Part shown: positions 8,632 through 17,768 of the stretch, one piece after another
Position numbering within the stretch: position 1 is the first letter of the stretch
Layout: every line of letters begins with the position of its first letter
Assembly: GCF_039535235.1 (NCBI RefSeq)
Contig: NZ_BAAAWU010000001.1
Coordinates: 6,079,001 to 6,143,000 of the forward strand
DNA: 64,000 nt
Direction: 5' to 3'
Source: Streptomyces roseoviridis
GTDB lineage: Bacteria; Actinomycetota; Actinomycetes; Streptomycetales; Streptomycetaceae
Notes under the pieces: generated by a model
The model's input: the letters and a program-made list of their open reading frames with translations, nothing else
Databases searched by the model: none
Told to the model about the DNA's origin: nothing
Program-made: the position numbers and the translations under genes

Positions 8632-11600
8632 GGGGACTGTTCAAGCGCTGGGGCCGGGGCGCGGGCAGCCAGACCGCCGAGGGCGCCACGGCGGGCCGCG
8701 ACATCAACATGTTCAGCAACGTCGCGGGACCCGTGTACGTGGGGATCGAACCCCCGTCGCCCCCGCCGGAGTTCGACGACGCCGTCACCCGCTACGCCGC
8801 CCGCGTGCGCCAGCGCTACGGCCGCCTCGACCTGGAGGTCCTCACCCCCCTCCGGGAACAGGGCGAACACCCCGTCGTGCCGCTCCGCGACGTCTTCGTC
8901 CCCCAGTCCGTACGGGCCGACCCGCCGCCCGTCGAGCTGCCGCGGGAACTGCTGCGTCGGCTCGAGGACCCCACCGAGGCCGAGGTCCACGAACTGCCGC
9001 CGGGCGTCGACCGGGAGACGGTCGAACGGGTCCGTGAGGCGTACCGGCGGCGGCCCCCGCAACCGGTCCTCGACGTCCTGAGCGCTCCGGAGAACGACCA
9101 CGTCGTCCTGCTCGGCGACCCCGGCGCGGGCAAGTCCACCCTGTCCCGTTACCTGGCGCTGGCCCTGACCGCCCCGGACCCCGTGCCGGGCCTGGAGCCG
9201 CTGCACGGCCGGCTGCCGCTGATCCTCGAACTCCGCGGCTACGCACAGGCCGCCTGGCGCGAGCGGAGCTTCGAGGACTACCTCGCCCACCAGTACGAGA
9301 CGGAGGCCCTCGGCCTCCCGGCCGCGCTGCTGTCCGCCGTGCTCGCGGGGGAAGCGCCCCGCACGGCTCTCGTGATCTTCGAAGGACTCGACGAACTCTT
9401 CGAGACGGACCTCCGGGACGCGGTCACCCGCCGCATCGCTGGTTTCGCCGCCCGCCACCCCTCGGCCCGCGTCCTCGTCACCTCGCGCGGCCACGGCTAC
9501 CAGCGCGCGGTCCTCGACGGCGCGGGCTTCGCCGACTTCATGCTCCAGGACCTCGACCGCGAGCAGATCGGCGCCTTCGTCGGACAGTGGTTCGCCGTGG
9601 CCCGCCCCGAGGACCCCGAGGGCGCCCGCAGGCTGATCGAGCGGGTCACCTCCGCCGTCGACGGCTCCAGGTCCGTACGGGAACTCGCGGGCAACCCGCT
9701 CGTCCTCACGATTCTCGCCATCATCGGGCGTCGCCGCGAACTGCCGCGTGACCGGCGCCGAGTCTACGAGCACGCCGTGGACGTCCTGGTCGAGCAGTGG
9801 GACCCCAGCAAGTACCTCAAGGACCGCCGGGTCGAGGAACACCTGCCGTATCTGAGCGCGGACGACAAGCTGGAACTCCTGCGCCTCATTGCCCGTGGCA
9901 TGCAGACCGGTCAGGGCGGCGTCGCCGGCAACCACATCGCGGGCCCCGACCTCATCACGTGCTTCGAGGACTACCTCAAGGACCGCTACGCCCTGCCGCC
10001 CGACCGCGCGGCGACCGCCGCCCGCATCATGCTGGACCAGTTCCGCCACCGGAACTTCGTCCTCAGCCGCTTCGGCGGCGAGATCTACGGCTTCGTCCAC
10101 CGCGCCTTCCTGGAACACCTGGCGGCGGAGGACCTCGCCCACCGCTTCGACCAGGAGCGCGCGCTGTCCGAGGACGAGCTCCAGGAGCTCTTCGCCGCCA
10201 AGGCCGAGGACCCCGCCTGGCACGAGACCCTGCTGCTCCTCGCGGGGATGCTCGACGAGCGCATCGTGGGGGGCGTCATCGATCGGCTGCTCGCCCCGCG
10301 GGTGCCGGCCCCTTTGCTGACCGACGAGGACGAACGGGCGGCGGCGGGACTGCCCTTCGCGGCCCGCTGCCTCGCCGAGGTCCGCCGGCCCGCGCTTCTG
10401 GCTCGCCAGGCCCTGCTGCTCGTGGACCGGCTGATCCGACTCCTGGAGCTCTGCCGGGAGTACGACGTGGGTTTTGATCTGGACAGTCCCGGTCTGCAGG
10501 ACATCGCCCGGGCCCTCGCCGGACTCGACGAGCAGGTCCAGGCGCGCCGGCGCTATCTGGAGTGGCACGACGCGTGGAGCCGGGGCAACGAGGCAAGGGG
10601 GCGGAGCGCCGTCTTCCATGGCGTGGGCTGGGAGGCCGCCGAGATCCGCCTCCACCTGCTGCGGGCCGGACCCGAACCCTGGCCCGCCGCCGTACGGCGC
10701 GAGGCGCTGGGCCACCCCGATCCGTGCACCCGGGCGGTCGCGGCCTTCAAGGCGGTCGACGCCGGTCTGCCGGGACGGTGGGAGCTCCTGCGTGAGATCG
10801 TGGCCCGCGATCCGCATGCCGGCGTGCGGGAGATCATGGCCGGCGAACAGCTGGGCTACGACCCGGACCCGGGGGAGCGGACGGTGCCCTTCCTGCTCGG
10901 CCGGCTCCGCGAGGAAGCCGACCCCCGAGTACGAGTGGCGCTGGTCACGGGGCTGGTGAGAACGGCACTGAAGTCACCGGAGGCGCACGCGTGGCTGCTC
11001 CGCACCCTGCGGGCGGGCGACGCCGAGACCCACCTGGCCGCCGTCGGCGGGATCACCGTGGACCAGATGAGCGACCCGGAGATCCAGGAGGCCCTGCTCG
11101 ACGCCGCGCGGGACGGGACACCGGACGTGCGGGCGAGCGCCCTCGGCGCGGTCTCGCTCCTGCCCCGCGCGGCGGGCGAACAGGTCCTGCTCGATCTAGC
11201 CGGCTCCCTGGCCGGGCAGGCCACGGAGCCGCACGTACATCTGGCGGCCCTGGAGACGCTGGCACGTCTTTCGGACCGTCACCCGCAGGCCCGCCGGATC
11301 GTCCTCGAACGGGCACGCCACGACCCCGACCCGCGGGTCAGGAGCGGGATCGCCCAGTTCGTCGGCCGGCTGCCGGGCTGGCACGAAGCGCCGGACCTCT
11401 TCCTCGATCTGGCACTCGGCGATCCGGATCACGACGTCCGTGCCGATGCCCTGCGCGCGTGGCGTCGCGCCCCCCTCGAAGGAGCCGACGCGCTCACCGC
11501 CGTCGTCGCGTGGACCCGCGTGGGCGAGACACCGCGCATCCGCACGGCCGCCGTCGACCTGCTGCTCCGCTTCACGGACCCGGAGGTGACCGACCTCGTC

Positions 11601-11987
11601 GAGCGGCTCGCCACGGCCGACGAGAGTCCCGAGGTGCGGGCGGCCCTGCTCGCCCGGTTCCTCGGCCGGGCCGACGCCGCCCGGGGCGTCCGCCGCGTCC
11701 GCGACCGGGCCGCCGCCGACCCCGGCCCCGTCGTCCGCGCCGCCGCCCTGGAGCTGCTCCGTGACCGGTGCCGCGACCCGGAGACGACGGACCTGGCCCG
11801 CGACCGCGCCGAGAACGACGAGGACCCGGGCGTACGGATCTCCGCACTCCGGGTCCTCGCCGATCTGGGCCGCGACGATCCGCGGACGCCGGCTCTGCTC
11901 CGTACCGCGGCGGCCCGGGACGTCTCGGCCGACGTCCGGGGCCAGGCCGCGCGGCTCCTCGGGATCCTGGAGCGGGGGAGCCGTTAG
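8628..11987 (+). CDS. NACHT-domain NTPase with C-terminal HEAT repeats
   Basis: This 1119-residue protein is STAND-like. The N-terminus has a short motif, AGRDINMFSNVAGPVYVG (22-39), similar to the repeated motif of the upstream membrane protein. A linker with the DVFVPQ element (88-93) precedes the NTPase core. The core has Walker A GDPGAGKST (163-171), Walker B ALVIFEGLDEL (247-257) with the NACHT-typical acidic pattern, and a sensor VLVTSR (282-287). A winged-helix/helical region follows. From about residue 680 to the end the sequence consists of repeated helical units with DPxxxVRxxAL patterns, typical of HEAT repeats and probably the ligand-sensing part. Bacterial NACHT proteins of this build are known in antiphage immunity, but the sequence alone does not prove that role. 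No metal or nuclease effector domain is visible. Confidence 0.85.
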   Translation: MRGLFKRWGRGAGSQTAEGATAGRDINMFSNVAGPVYVGIEPPSPPPEFDDAVTRYAARVRQRYGRLDLEVLTPLREQGEHPVVPLRDVFVPQSVRADPPPVELPRELLRRLEDPTEAEVHELPPGVDRETVERVREAYRRRPPQPVLDVLSAPENDHVVLLGDPGAGKSTLSRYLALALTAPDPVPGLEPLHGRLPLILELRGYAQAAWRERSFEDYLAHQYETEALGLPAALLSAVLAGEAPRTALVIFEGLDELFETDLRDAVTRRIAGFAARHPSARVLVTSRGHGYQRAVLDGAGFADFMLQDLDREQIGAFVGQWFAVARPEDPEGARRLIERVTSAVDGSRSVRELAGNPLVLTILAIIGRRRELPRDRRRVYEHAVDVLVEQWDPSKYLKDRRVEEHLPYLSADDKLELLRLIARGMQTGQGGVAGNHIAGPDLITCFEDYLKDRYALPPDRAATAARIMLDQFRHRNFVLSRFGGEIYGFVHRAFLEHLAAEDLAHRFDQERALSEDELQELFAAKAEDPAWHETLLLLAGMLDERIVGGVIDRLLAPRVPAPLLTDEDERAAAGLPFAARCLAEVRRPALLARQALLLVDRLIRLLELCREYDVGFDLDSPGLQDIARALAGLDEQVQARRRYLEWHDAWSRGNEARGRSAVFHGVGWEAAEIRLHLLRAGPEPWPAAVRREALGHPDPCTRAVAAFKAVDAGLPGRWELLREIVARDPHAGVREIMAGEQLGYDPDPGERTVPFLLGRLREEADPRVRVALVTGLVRTALKSPEAHAWLLRTLRAGDAETHLAAVGGITVDQMSDPEIQEALLDAARDGTPDVRASALGAVSLLPRAAGEQVLLDLAGSLAGQATEPHVHLAALETLARLSDRHPQARRIVLERARHDPDPRVRSGIAQFVGRLPGWHEAPDLFLDLALGDPDHDVRADALRAWRRAPLEGADALTAVVAWTRVGETPRIRTAAVDLLLRFTDPEVTDLVERLATADESPEVRAALLARFLGRADAARGVRRVRDRAAADPGPVVRAAALELLRDRCRDPETTDLARDRAENDEDPGVRISALRVLADLGRDDPRTPALLRTAAARDVSADVRGQAARLLGILERGSR

Positions 11988-12008
11988 AGCGGGTGGTTCG
12001 CGCCCCTG

Positions 12009-13406
12009 CTACAGCACCAGCGACAGCAGCAGCACGAACACGATCCCCACCACCGAGATGATCGTCTCCATCACCGACCAGGTCTTGATCGTCTGGCCGA
12101 CGTTCAGCCCGAAGTACTCCTTCACCAGCCAGAAGCCTGCGTCGTTGACGTGGCTGAAGAAGAGCGAACCGGCGCCGATCGCCAGGACCAGCAGCGAGAC
12201 CTCGCCGGTCGACATGCCCTCGGCGAGCGGGGCCACCAGGCCCGCGGCCGAGATGGTGGCCACCGTGGCCGAGCCGGTCGCGAGGCGGATGGCGACCGCG
12301 ATCAGCCAGGCGAGCAGCAGGGCCGGGATCGACCAGTTCTCGGAGAAGTCGAGGATCATCTGCCCGACGCCGATGTCGATCAGCGTCTGCTTGAAGCCGC
12401 CGCCGGCGCCGACGATCAGCAGCACGCCCGCGATCGGGGCCAGCGACTTCTCGACCGTCGAGGACAGCCGCTCCTTGGTGAACCCGGCCGCCCGGCCCAG
12501 GGTGAACAGGCCGACGAGGACGGCGGCGAGCAGGGCGATCAGCGGCGACCCGATGACGTCGGTGACCTTCTGCAGACCGTTGTCCGGGTCGTCCACGACG
12601 ATGTCGACGAGCGCCTTCACCAGCATCAGGACGACCGGCAGCAGCACGGTGGCGACGGTGACGCCGAACCCCGGCCGCTTCTCCAGGTCCTCCGAGGGGC
12701 GGGTCGGGATCATGTGCTCGGGGGCCGGGACGTCGACCCAACGGGCGGCCCAGCGGGAGAAGAGCGGACCGGCGATGATCACGGTCGGGACCGCGACGAG
12801 GAGCCCGAGGGCGAGGGTGACGCCCAGGTTGGCGCCGAGCGCGTCGATCGCCACGAGCGGTCCGGGGTGCGGCGGGATCAGGCCGTGCATCACGGACAGT
12901 CCGGCGAGGGCCGGGATGCCGATCCGCATCAGGGAGTAGTTGCCGCGCTTGGCCACCATCAGCACCACCGGGATCAGCAGCACGATGCCGACCTCGAAGA
13001 ACAGCGGCAGGCCGATCACGGAGGCGATCAGGACCATCGCCCACGGCATGGCCCGGCCGCTCGCCTTCGCGAGGATCGTGTCGACGATCTGGTCGGCACC
13101 GCCCGAGTCGGCGAGCAGCTTGCCGAGGATCGCGCCGAGCGCGATGAGCACGCCGACGCCCGCCACGGTGCTGCCGAGGCCGGTGGTGAAGGACTTGACG
13201 GCGTCCGCGAGCGGCGCCCCGGCGAAGGCGCCGAGCGCCAGCGAGCCGATGGTCAGCGCGAGGAACGCGTGCAGCTTGAACCGGGTGATGAGCAGGACGA
13301 TGACGGCGATGCCGGCGAGGACGGCTATGGCGAGTTGGGCGTTGCCCGCCGAGGTGATCGGTTCGGCGGCGTCCGCTGCCAGGGTCTCGACGCTGAGACT
13401 GGTCAC
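12009..13406 (-). CDS. gntP: Gluconate:H+ symporter, GntP family
   Basis: This 465-residue integral membrane protein has about 12 hydrophobic segments. It contains the GntP-family signature region GLPLFFEVGIVLL and GLIPPHPGPLVA. It imports gluconate by proton symport. It lies 47 bases downstream of gntK on the same strand and faces the divergent gntR, so it is the second gene of the gluconate operon. It converges on the NACHT gene with only a 21-base gap, and no clear terminator hairpin was seen there. Confidence 0.92.
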   Translation of the reverse strand: MTSLSVETLAADAAEPITSAGNAQLAIAVLAGIAVIVLLITRFKLHAFLALTIGSLALGAFAGAPLADAVKSFTTGLGSTVAGVGVLIALGAILGKLLADSGGADQIVDTILAKASGRAMPWAMVLIASVIGLPLFFEVGIVLLIPVVLMVAKRGNYSLMRIGIPALAGLSVMHGLIPPHPGPLVAIDALGANLGVTLALGLLVAVPTVIIAGPLFSRWAARWVDVPAPEHMIPTRPSEDLEKRPGFGVTVATVLLPVVLMLVKALVDIVVDDPDNGLQKVTDVIGSPLIALLAAVLVGLFTLGRAAGFTKERLSSTVEKSLAPIAGVLLIVGAGGGFKQTLIDIGVGQMILDFSENWSIPALLLAWLIAVAIRLATGSATVATISAAGLVAPLAEGMSTGEVSLLVLAIGAGSLFFSHVNDAGFWLVKEYFGLNVGQTIKTWSVMETIISVVGIVFVLLLSLVL

Positions 13407-13453
13407 GGTGGGTCCCTTGGAGGTGAGGGGGGCAGGGGGGAGGGGGTGTGGGG

Positions 13454-13990
13454 TCAGACGGCGAGCCGGCGCAGCGCGGCGACGGCCCGGGCGGTGATCT
13501 CCTCGGGGGTGCCGGAGACGTCGACGGCGACGCCGGCCTCGTCCTCCTGCAAGGGCTGCAGGGTGGCGAACTGGGAGTCGAGGAGCGCGGTCGGCATGAA
13601 GTGGCCCGTGCGCGCGGCCATCCGCCGCTCGATGAGCTCGCGGTCGCCGGTCAGATGGAGGAAGACCACGCCGGGGGCGGCCGCGCGCAGCCGGTCCCGG
13701 TAGCCGCGCTTCAGCGCGGAGCTGCTCACCACGCCGCCGAGGCCCGCCCGGTCGTGCGCCCAGCGCCCGATGGCGTCGAGCCAGGGAGCGCGGTCCGCGT
13801 CGTCGAGCGGGACGCCGGCGGACATCTTGGCCACGTTGGCCGGCGGGTGGAAGTCATCGCCCTCCGCGTAGGGGACGCCGAGCGCCTCGGCCACGAGCGG
13901 GCCGATCGTGGTCTTGCCGGTGCCGGCGACGCCCATCACGACGACGACCTGGGGGCGGTCGGCCGTGCCGGGGGTGCGGGTGGTGCTCAT
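13454..13990 (-). CDS. gntK: Gluconokinase
   Basis: This 178-residue P-loop kinase has MGVAGTGKTT (residues 19-28) and the gluconokinase signature YAEGDDFHPPANVAKM. Further conserved segments are SSSALKRGYRDRLR and GHFMP. It phosphorylates gluconate to 6-phosphogluconate for the pentose phosphate pathway. The ATG at 13990 is chosen because an upstream in-frame extension crosses the gntR promoter. It is the first gene of gntK-gntP and is divergent from gntR. A -10-like TAGGTT (14051-14046, minus strand) lies upstream, next to a putative GntR site. Confidence 0.93.
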   Translation of the reverse strand: MSTTRTPGTADRPQVVVVMGVAGTGKTTIGPLVAEALGVPYAEGDDFHPPANVAKMSAGVPLDDADRAPWLDAIGRWAHDRAGLGGVVSSSALKRGYRDRLRAAAPGVVFLHLTGDRELIERRMAARTGHFMPTALLDSQFATLQPLQEDEAGVAVDVSGTPEEITARAVAALRRLAV

Positions 13991-14045
13991 GGGGTGCCTC
14001 GCTGTCTTCATCGACATCTCCGACATCGATCCGTCGCGCTCATGA

Positions 14046-14094
14046 AACCTATTGGGTACGACGTATTCAAGAGCCTGTGACAAATAAGTCGTAC
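14046..14094. promoter_or_regulatory. gntK/gntR intergenic control region with paired GntR sites
   Basis: Two inverted copies of the 7-mer GTACGAC occur: GTACGAC at 14056-14062 and GTCGTAC at 14088-14094, 32 bases apart centre to centre (about three helical turns). Each also sits in its own small palindrome (TACgacGTA and AAGTcgtACTT). The first overlaps the spacer of a -10-like TAGGTT for gntK. A dimeric GntR-family regulator binding both sites would control both directions. Confidence 0.5.
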
Positions 14095-14131
14095 TTTTTC
14101 TTCCCGATGTGATCACCCGAGTGAGCACGCA

Positions 14132-14145
14132 TAGGCTGGCCACCA
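14132..14145 (+). promoter_or_regulatory. -10 box of leaderless gntR
   Basis: TAGGCT at 14132-14137 is followed after seven bases by the ATG at 14145, so the message would begin at the start codon. No ribosome site precedes this ATG. Confidence 0.45.
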
Positions 14146-14846
14146 TGACGACACCGGCCCAGGGGCTCCATCCGCACGTCCTGACCACCCTGGGCCTCGC
14201 GATCACCGCCGGGGAGTACCCGCCCGGCAGCGTGCTGCGCACCGACCAGCTCGCCGAGCGCTTCGACGTCTCCCGCACCGTGGTGCGCGAGGTCGTCCGC
14301 GTCCTGGAGTCCATGCACCTCGTCGAGTCCCGCCGCCGGGTCGGCGTGATCGTGCTTCCGGCCGAGCGCTGGAACGTCTACGACCCCCAGGTCATCCGCT
14401 GGCGCCTGGCCGGCAGCGACCGCCCCCGCCAGCTCCGCTCGCTCACCGTGCTGCGCTCCGCGATCGAACCGGTCGCCGCCGGTCTCGCCGCCCTCCACGC
14501 CACCCCCGAGCAGTGCCGCGAGCTCACCGAGCAGGCCCTCGGCATGGTCGCCACCTCGCGCGGCCGGCGCCTGGAGGAGTACCTGGTGCACGACGTCGCC
14601 TTCCACCGGGTCGTCCTCAATGCCTCCGGCAACGAGATGTTCGCCCGCCTCGGGGACGTGGTCGCCGAGGTCCTCACCGGCCGCACCCGCCACCAGGTGA
14701 TGTTCGAGGACCCCGACCCCGCCGCCGTCACCCTCCACGTCCAGGTCGCCGAGGCCGTACGGGAGAAGGACGCGGCCCGCGCCGAGGCGCTGACCCGCGA
14801 GATCGCCGTCGGCGCCCTCAAGGAGCTCGACGTCCTGGCGCCCTGA
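14145..14846 (+). CDS. gntR: GntR-family (FadR/FCD) gluconate operon regulator
   Basis: This is a 233-residue regulator. An N-terminal winged helix (about residues 10-75) contains the GntR pattern YPPGSVLRTDQLAERFDVSRT followed by VVREVVRVLES. An FCD ligand domain follows, with helices carrying the metal/ligand histidines (HDVAFHRVVL). It is divergent from gntK-gntP, and the shared intergenic region holds paired inverted sites. It most likely represses the operon until gluconate or 6-phosphogluconate binds. The start at 14145 rests on the -10 spacing; GTG codons at 14109 and 14121 are possible but lie upstream of the predicted transcription start. Confidence 0.88.
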   Translation: MTTPAQGLHPHVLTTLGLAITAGEYPPGSVLRTDQLAERFDVSRTVVREVVRVLESMHLVESRRRVGVIVLPAERWNVYDPQVIRWRLAGSDRPRQLRSLTVLRSAIEPVAAGLAALHATPEQCRELTEQALGMVATSRGRRLEEYLVHDVAFHRVVLNASGNEMFARLGDVVAEVLTGRTRHQVMFEDPDPAAVTLHVQVAEAVREKDAARAEALTREIAVGALKELDVLAP

Positions 14847-15054
14847 CCGCCGCTCGCCCCGTAGCACACCCGTACACGCGCTGGATACCGCTCCGTAACC
14901 TCTGAAGTAGCTCAAATACGGGCGTTCAGTGACATCGGCCACAGTCAGCAACCGGGTCTTGCCGTGAGGATGTGCGCTGGCCGTGCCGGGAGCCCCACAA
15001 GGGCACGGCCGGGTACCGCACAGACCCTCCCCCCTCACGAAGGCGAACAACTCC

Positions 15055-16524
15055 ATGAGTGACCGCATCACTGCGGCCGACCCGCTGTCCGCCACGCAGG
15101 CGGCGCCCGCGGCGTCGCAGGCTTCCGCCCACGTCGACGCCGGTGACGCCGGGTACCGCAAGGACCTCAAGTCCCGGCACATCAACATGATCGCCATCGG
15201 CGGCGCCATCGGCACCGGCCTCTTCCTCGGGGCCGGCGGCCGCATGGCCAACGCCGGACCCTCGCTCTTCATCGCGTACGCGGTCTGCGGCGTCTTCGCC
15301 TTCTTCGTCGTCCGGGCCCTCGGCGAGCTCGTGCTCTACCGCCCCTCCTCCGGCGCCTTCGTCTCCTACGCCCGTGAGTTCATGGGCGAGAAGGGCGCCT
15401 ACACGGCCGGCTGGCTGTACTTCCTCAACTGGTCGACCACCGCCGTCGCGGACATCACCGCCGCCGCCACCTACGCCCACTTCTGGGCGATGTTCAGCGA
15501 CATCCCGCAGTGGATCCTCGCCCTGATCGCCCTCGCGATCGTGCTCGCCGCCAACCTCATCTCCGTGAAGTACTTCGGCGAGATGGAGTTCTGGTTCGCG
15601 ATCATCAAGGTCGCCGCGCTCGTCGCCTTCATGGTCGTCGGCATCTTCCTCGTCGTCACCTCCCACGACGTGGGCGGCCACACCCCGGGCCTCGCCAACA
15701 TCACCGACAACGGCGGCATCTTCCCCAACGGCATGATGCCGATGCTGCTGCTGATCCAGGGCGTCGTCTTCGCCTACGCCTCCGTCGAGCTGTGCGGCGT
15801 CGCCGCCGGCGAGACCGAGAACCCCGAGAAGATCATGCCCAAGGCGATCAACTCGATCATGTGGCGCGTCGGCCTCTTCTACGTCGGCTCCGTCGTCCTG
15901 CTCGCGCTGATCCTCCCGTACACCGCCTACTCCGGCGACCAGAGCCCCTTCGTCACCGTCTTCGACAAGCTCGGCGTCCCCGGCGCCGCCGGCGTGATGA
16001 ACCTCGTCGTGCTCACCGCCGCCCTCTCCAGCCTCAACTCGGGCCTCTACTCCACCGGCCGCATCCTGCGCTCCATGTCGCTGGCCGGCTCCGCGCCCAA
16101 GTTCACCGGCGTCATGAACAAGGGCGGCGTCCCCTACGGCGGCATCCTGCTCACCGCGGGCTTCGGCGTCGCCGGCGTCATCCTCAACGCCCGGATGCCC
16201 GAGGAAGCCTTCGAGCTCGTGCTGAACTTCGCCTCCATCGGCATCATCGGCACCTGGGCCATGATCATGGTCTGCTCGCTGCTCTTCGTGCGCCGCTCCA
16301 AGGAGGGCAAGCTCGCCCGGCCCTCCTACCAGCTGCCCTGGGCCCCGTACACCCAGATCGTGACCCTGCTCTTCCTCGGCTCCGTCCTCGTCCTCATGTG
16401 GATGGACGGCGGCATCGGCCGCACCACCGTCAACTGCCTGCCGCTGATCGCCGCGGCCCTGGTCGGCGGCTGGTTCCTGGTCCGCAAGCGGGTCCGCGCC
16501 ACCGAGGACAGCCGCCAGGACTGA
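15055..16524 (+). CDS. Amino-acid permease (APC family, AnsP/CycA-like)
   Basis: This 489-residue protein has about 12 membrane helices. The APC-family entry motif is at residues 38-60 ([20 protein letters not shown], with the helix-breaking GAIGTG). Also conserved are [19 protein letters not shown] and [14 protein letters not shown]. The pattern best fits the asparagine/D-serine/GABA permease branch. The exact substrate cannot be read. The N-terminus has an unusual Ala-rich cytoplasmic extension of about 35 residues. The upstream 208-base gap contains no regulator gene. A strong hairpin terminator follows. Confidence 0.88.
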   Translation: MSDRITAADPLSATQAAPAASQASAHVDAGDAGYRKDLKSRHINMIAIGGAIGTGLFLGAGGRMANAGPSLFIAYAVCGVFAFFVVRALGELVLYRPSSGAFVSYAREFMGEKGAYTAGWLYFLNWSTTAVADITAAATYAHFWAMFSDIPQWILALIALAIVLAANLISVKYFGEMEFWFAIIKVAALVAFMVVGIFLVVTSHDVGGHTPGLANITDNGGIFPNGMMPMLLLIQGVVFAYASVELCGVAAGETENPEKIMPKAINSIMWRVGLFYVGSVVLLALILPYTAYSGDQSPFVTVFDKLGVPGAAGVMNLVVLTAALSSLNSGLYSTGRILRSMSLAGSAPKFTGVMNKGGVPYGGILLTAGFGVAGVILNARMPEEAFELVLNFASIGIIGTWAMIMVCSLLFVRRSKEGKLARPSYQLPWAPYTQIVTLLFLGSVLVLMWMDGGIGRTTVNCLPLIAAALVGGWFLVRKRVRATEDSRQD

Positions 16525-16551
16525 CCCCCTCCGCTTCCCCCCACGGGAAGA

Positions 16552-16588
16552 GCGAGACCCCCGCAGGCACGAACCGCGGGGGTCTCGC
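16552..16588 (+). terminator. Rho-independent-type hairpin after the amino-acid permease
   Basis: GCGAGACCCCCGC pairs perfectly with GCGGGGGTCTCGC across an 11-base loop, giving a 13-bp stem. It is followed by GTTTGG. It isolates the permease from mscR. Confidence 0.8.
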
Positions 16589-16667
16589 GTTTGGTCAGGA
16601 GACAGTGGTACGCAAGATCCTTACAGAGCCTGACCGCCCAGACACCGTCGGAGAAGGGAAGCTCGCC

Positions 16668-17768
16668 ATGCCGCAGCAGGTCCAGGGGGTCGTCGCCCCC
16701 GGCAGGAACGAACCCGTACGGGTCGAGACGATCCTCATCCCCGACCCGGGCCCGGGCGAGGCGGTGGTGAGGATCCAGGCGTGCGGAGTCTGCCACACCG
16801 ACCTCCACTACAAGCAGGGCGGAATCAACGACGACTTCCCCTTCCTCCTCGGCCACGAGGCCGCCGGGGTCGTCGAGTCCGTCGGCGCCGGCGTCACCGA
16901 CGTCGCCCCCGGCGACTTCGTCGTCCTCAACTGGCGCGCCGTCTGCGGCCAGTGCCGCGCCTGCCTGCGCGGCCGCCCCTGGTACTGCTTCGACACCCAC
17001 AACGCCAAGCAGAGGATGACGCTGGCCGGGACCTCCGGTGCCGGCGGGACGGAGCTCTCCCCGGCCCTCGGCATCGGCGCCTTCGCGGAGAAGACCCTGG
17101 TCGCCGCCGGCCAGTGCACCAAGGTCGACCCCGCCGTCGCCCCGGAGATCGCCGGACTCCTCGGCTGCGGCGTGATGGCCGGCATCGGCGCCGCGATCAA
17201 CACCGGCGGCGTCGGCCGCGGCGACAGCGTCGCCGTCATCGGCTGCGGCGGCGTCGGCGACGCCGCGATCGTCGGCTCCCGCCTCGCCGGAGCCGCCCGG
17301 ATCATCGCCGTCGACATCGACGACCGCAAGCTCGACACCGCCCGCCGGATGGGCGCCACCCACACCGTGAACTCCCGCACCGACGACCCCGTCGAAGCCA
17401 TCAGAGAACTCACCGGCGGCTTCGGCGCCGACGTCGTCATCGAGGCCGTCGGCCGCCCCGAGACCTACGAGCAGGCCTTCTACGCCCGCGACCTCGCCGG
17501 CACCGTCGTCCTCGTGGGCGTCCCCACCCCCGAGATGAGGCTCGAACTCCCGCTCCTCGACGTCTTCGGCCGCGGCGGCGCGCTCAAGTCCTCCTGGTAC
17601 GGCGACTGCCTGCCCTCCCGCGACTTCCCCATGCTCATCGACCTGCACCAGCAGGGCCGCATCGACCTCGGCGCCTTCGTCACCGAGACCATCGGGCTCG
17701 GCGATGTCGAGAAGGCATTCGCCCGCATGCGCGAAGGCGACGTCCTGCGCTCGGTGGTGGTCCTCTGA
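16668..17768 (+). CDS. mscR: S-(hydroxymethyl)mycothiol dehydrogenase (mycothiol-dependent formaldehyde dehydrogenase)
   Basis: This is a 366-residue zinc alcohol dehydrogenase of the MDR family. The catalytic-zinc region is ACGVCHTD (38-45) with GHEAAG (62-67). The structural-zinc cysteines are at 93, 96, 99 and 107. The Rossmann motif is [11 protein letters not shown]. Overall pattern and length match MscR/AdhE2 of actinobacteria, which oxidises the formaldehyde-mycothiol adduct to the formyl thioester (and reduces S-nitrosomycothiol). The stop overlaps the next start by one base (TGATG), and the partner MBL hydrolase is the usual neighbour. The window also encodes the mycothiol enzyme MshC. 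Confidence 0.88.
   Translation: MPQQVQGVVAPGRNEPVRVETILIPDPGPGEAVVRIQACGVCHTDLHYKQGGINDDFPFLLGHEAAGVVESVGAGVTDVAPGDFVVLNWRAVCGQCRACLRGRPWYCFDTHNAKQRMTLAGTSGAGGTELSPALGIGAFAEKTLVAAGQCTKVDPAVAPEIAGLLGCGVMAGIGAAINTGGVGRGDSVAVIGCGGVGDAAIVGSRLAGAARIIAVDIDDRKLDTARRMGATHTVNSRTDDPVEAIRELTGGFGADVVIEAVGRPETYEQAFYARDLAGTVVLVGVPTPEMRLELPLLDVFGRGGALKSSWYGDCLPSRDFPMLIDLHQQGRIDLGAFVTETIGLGDVEKAFARMREGDVLRSVVVL

Noticed and set aside
8052-10817. 921-residue minus-strand frame opposite the NACHT gene
   Set aside because: Composition (Gly/Glu/Val/Asp runs without domain motifs) is that of the antisense of a coding strand; the plus-strand gene has Walker motifs.
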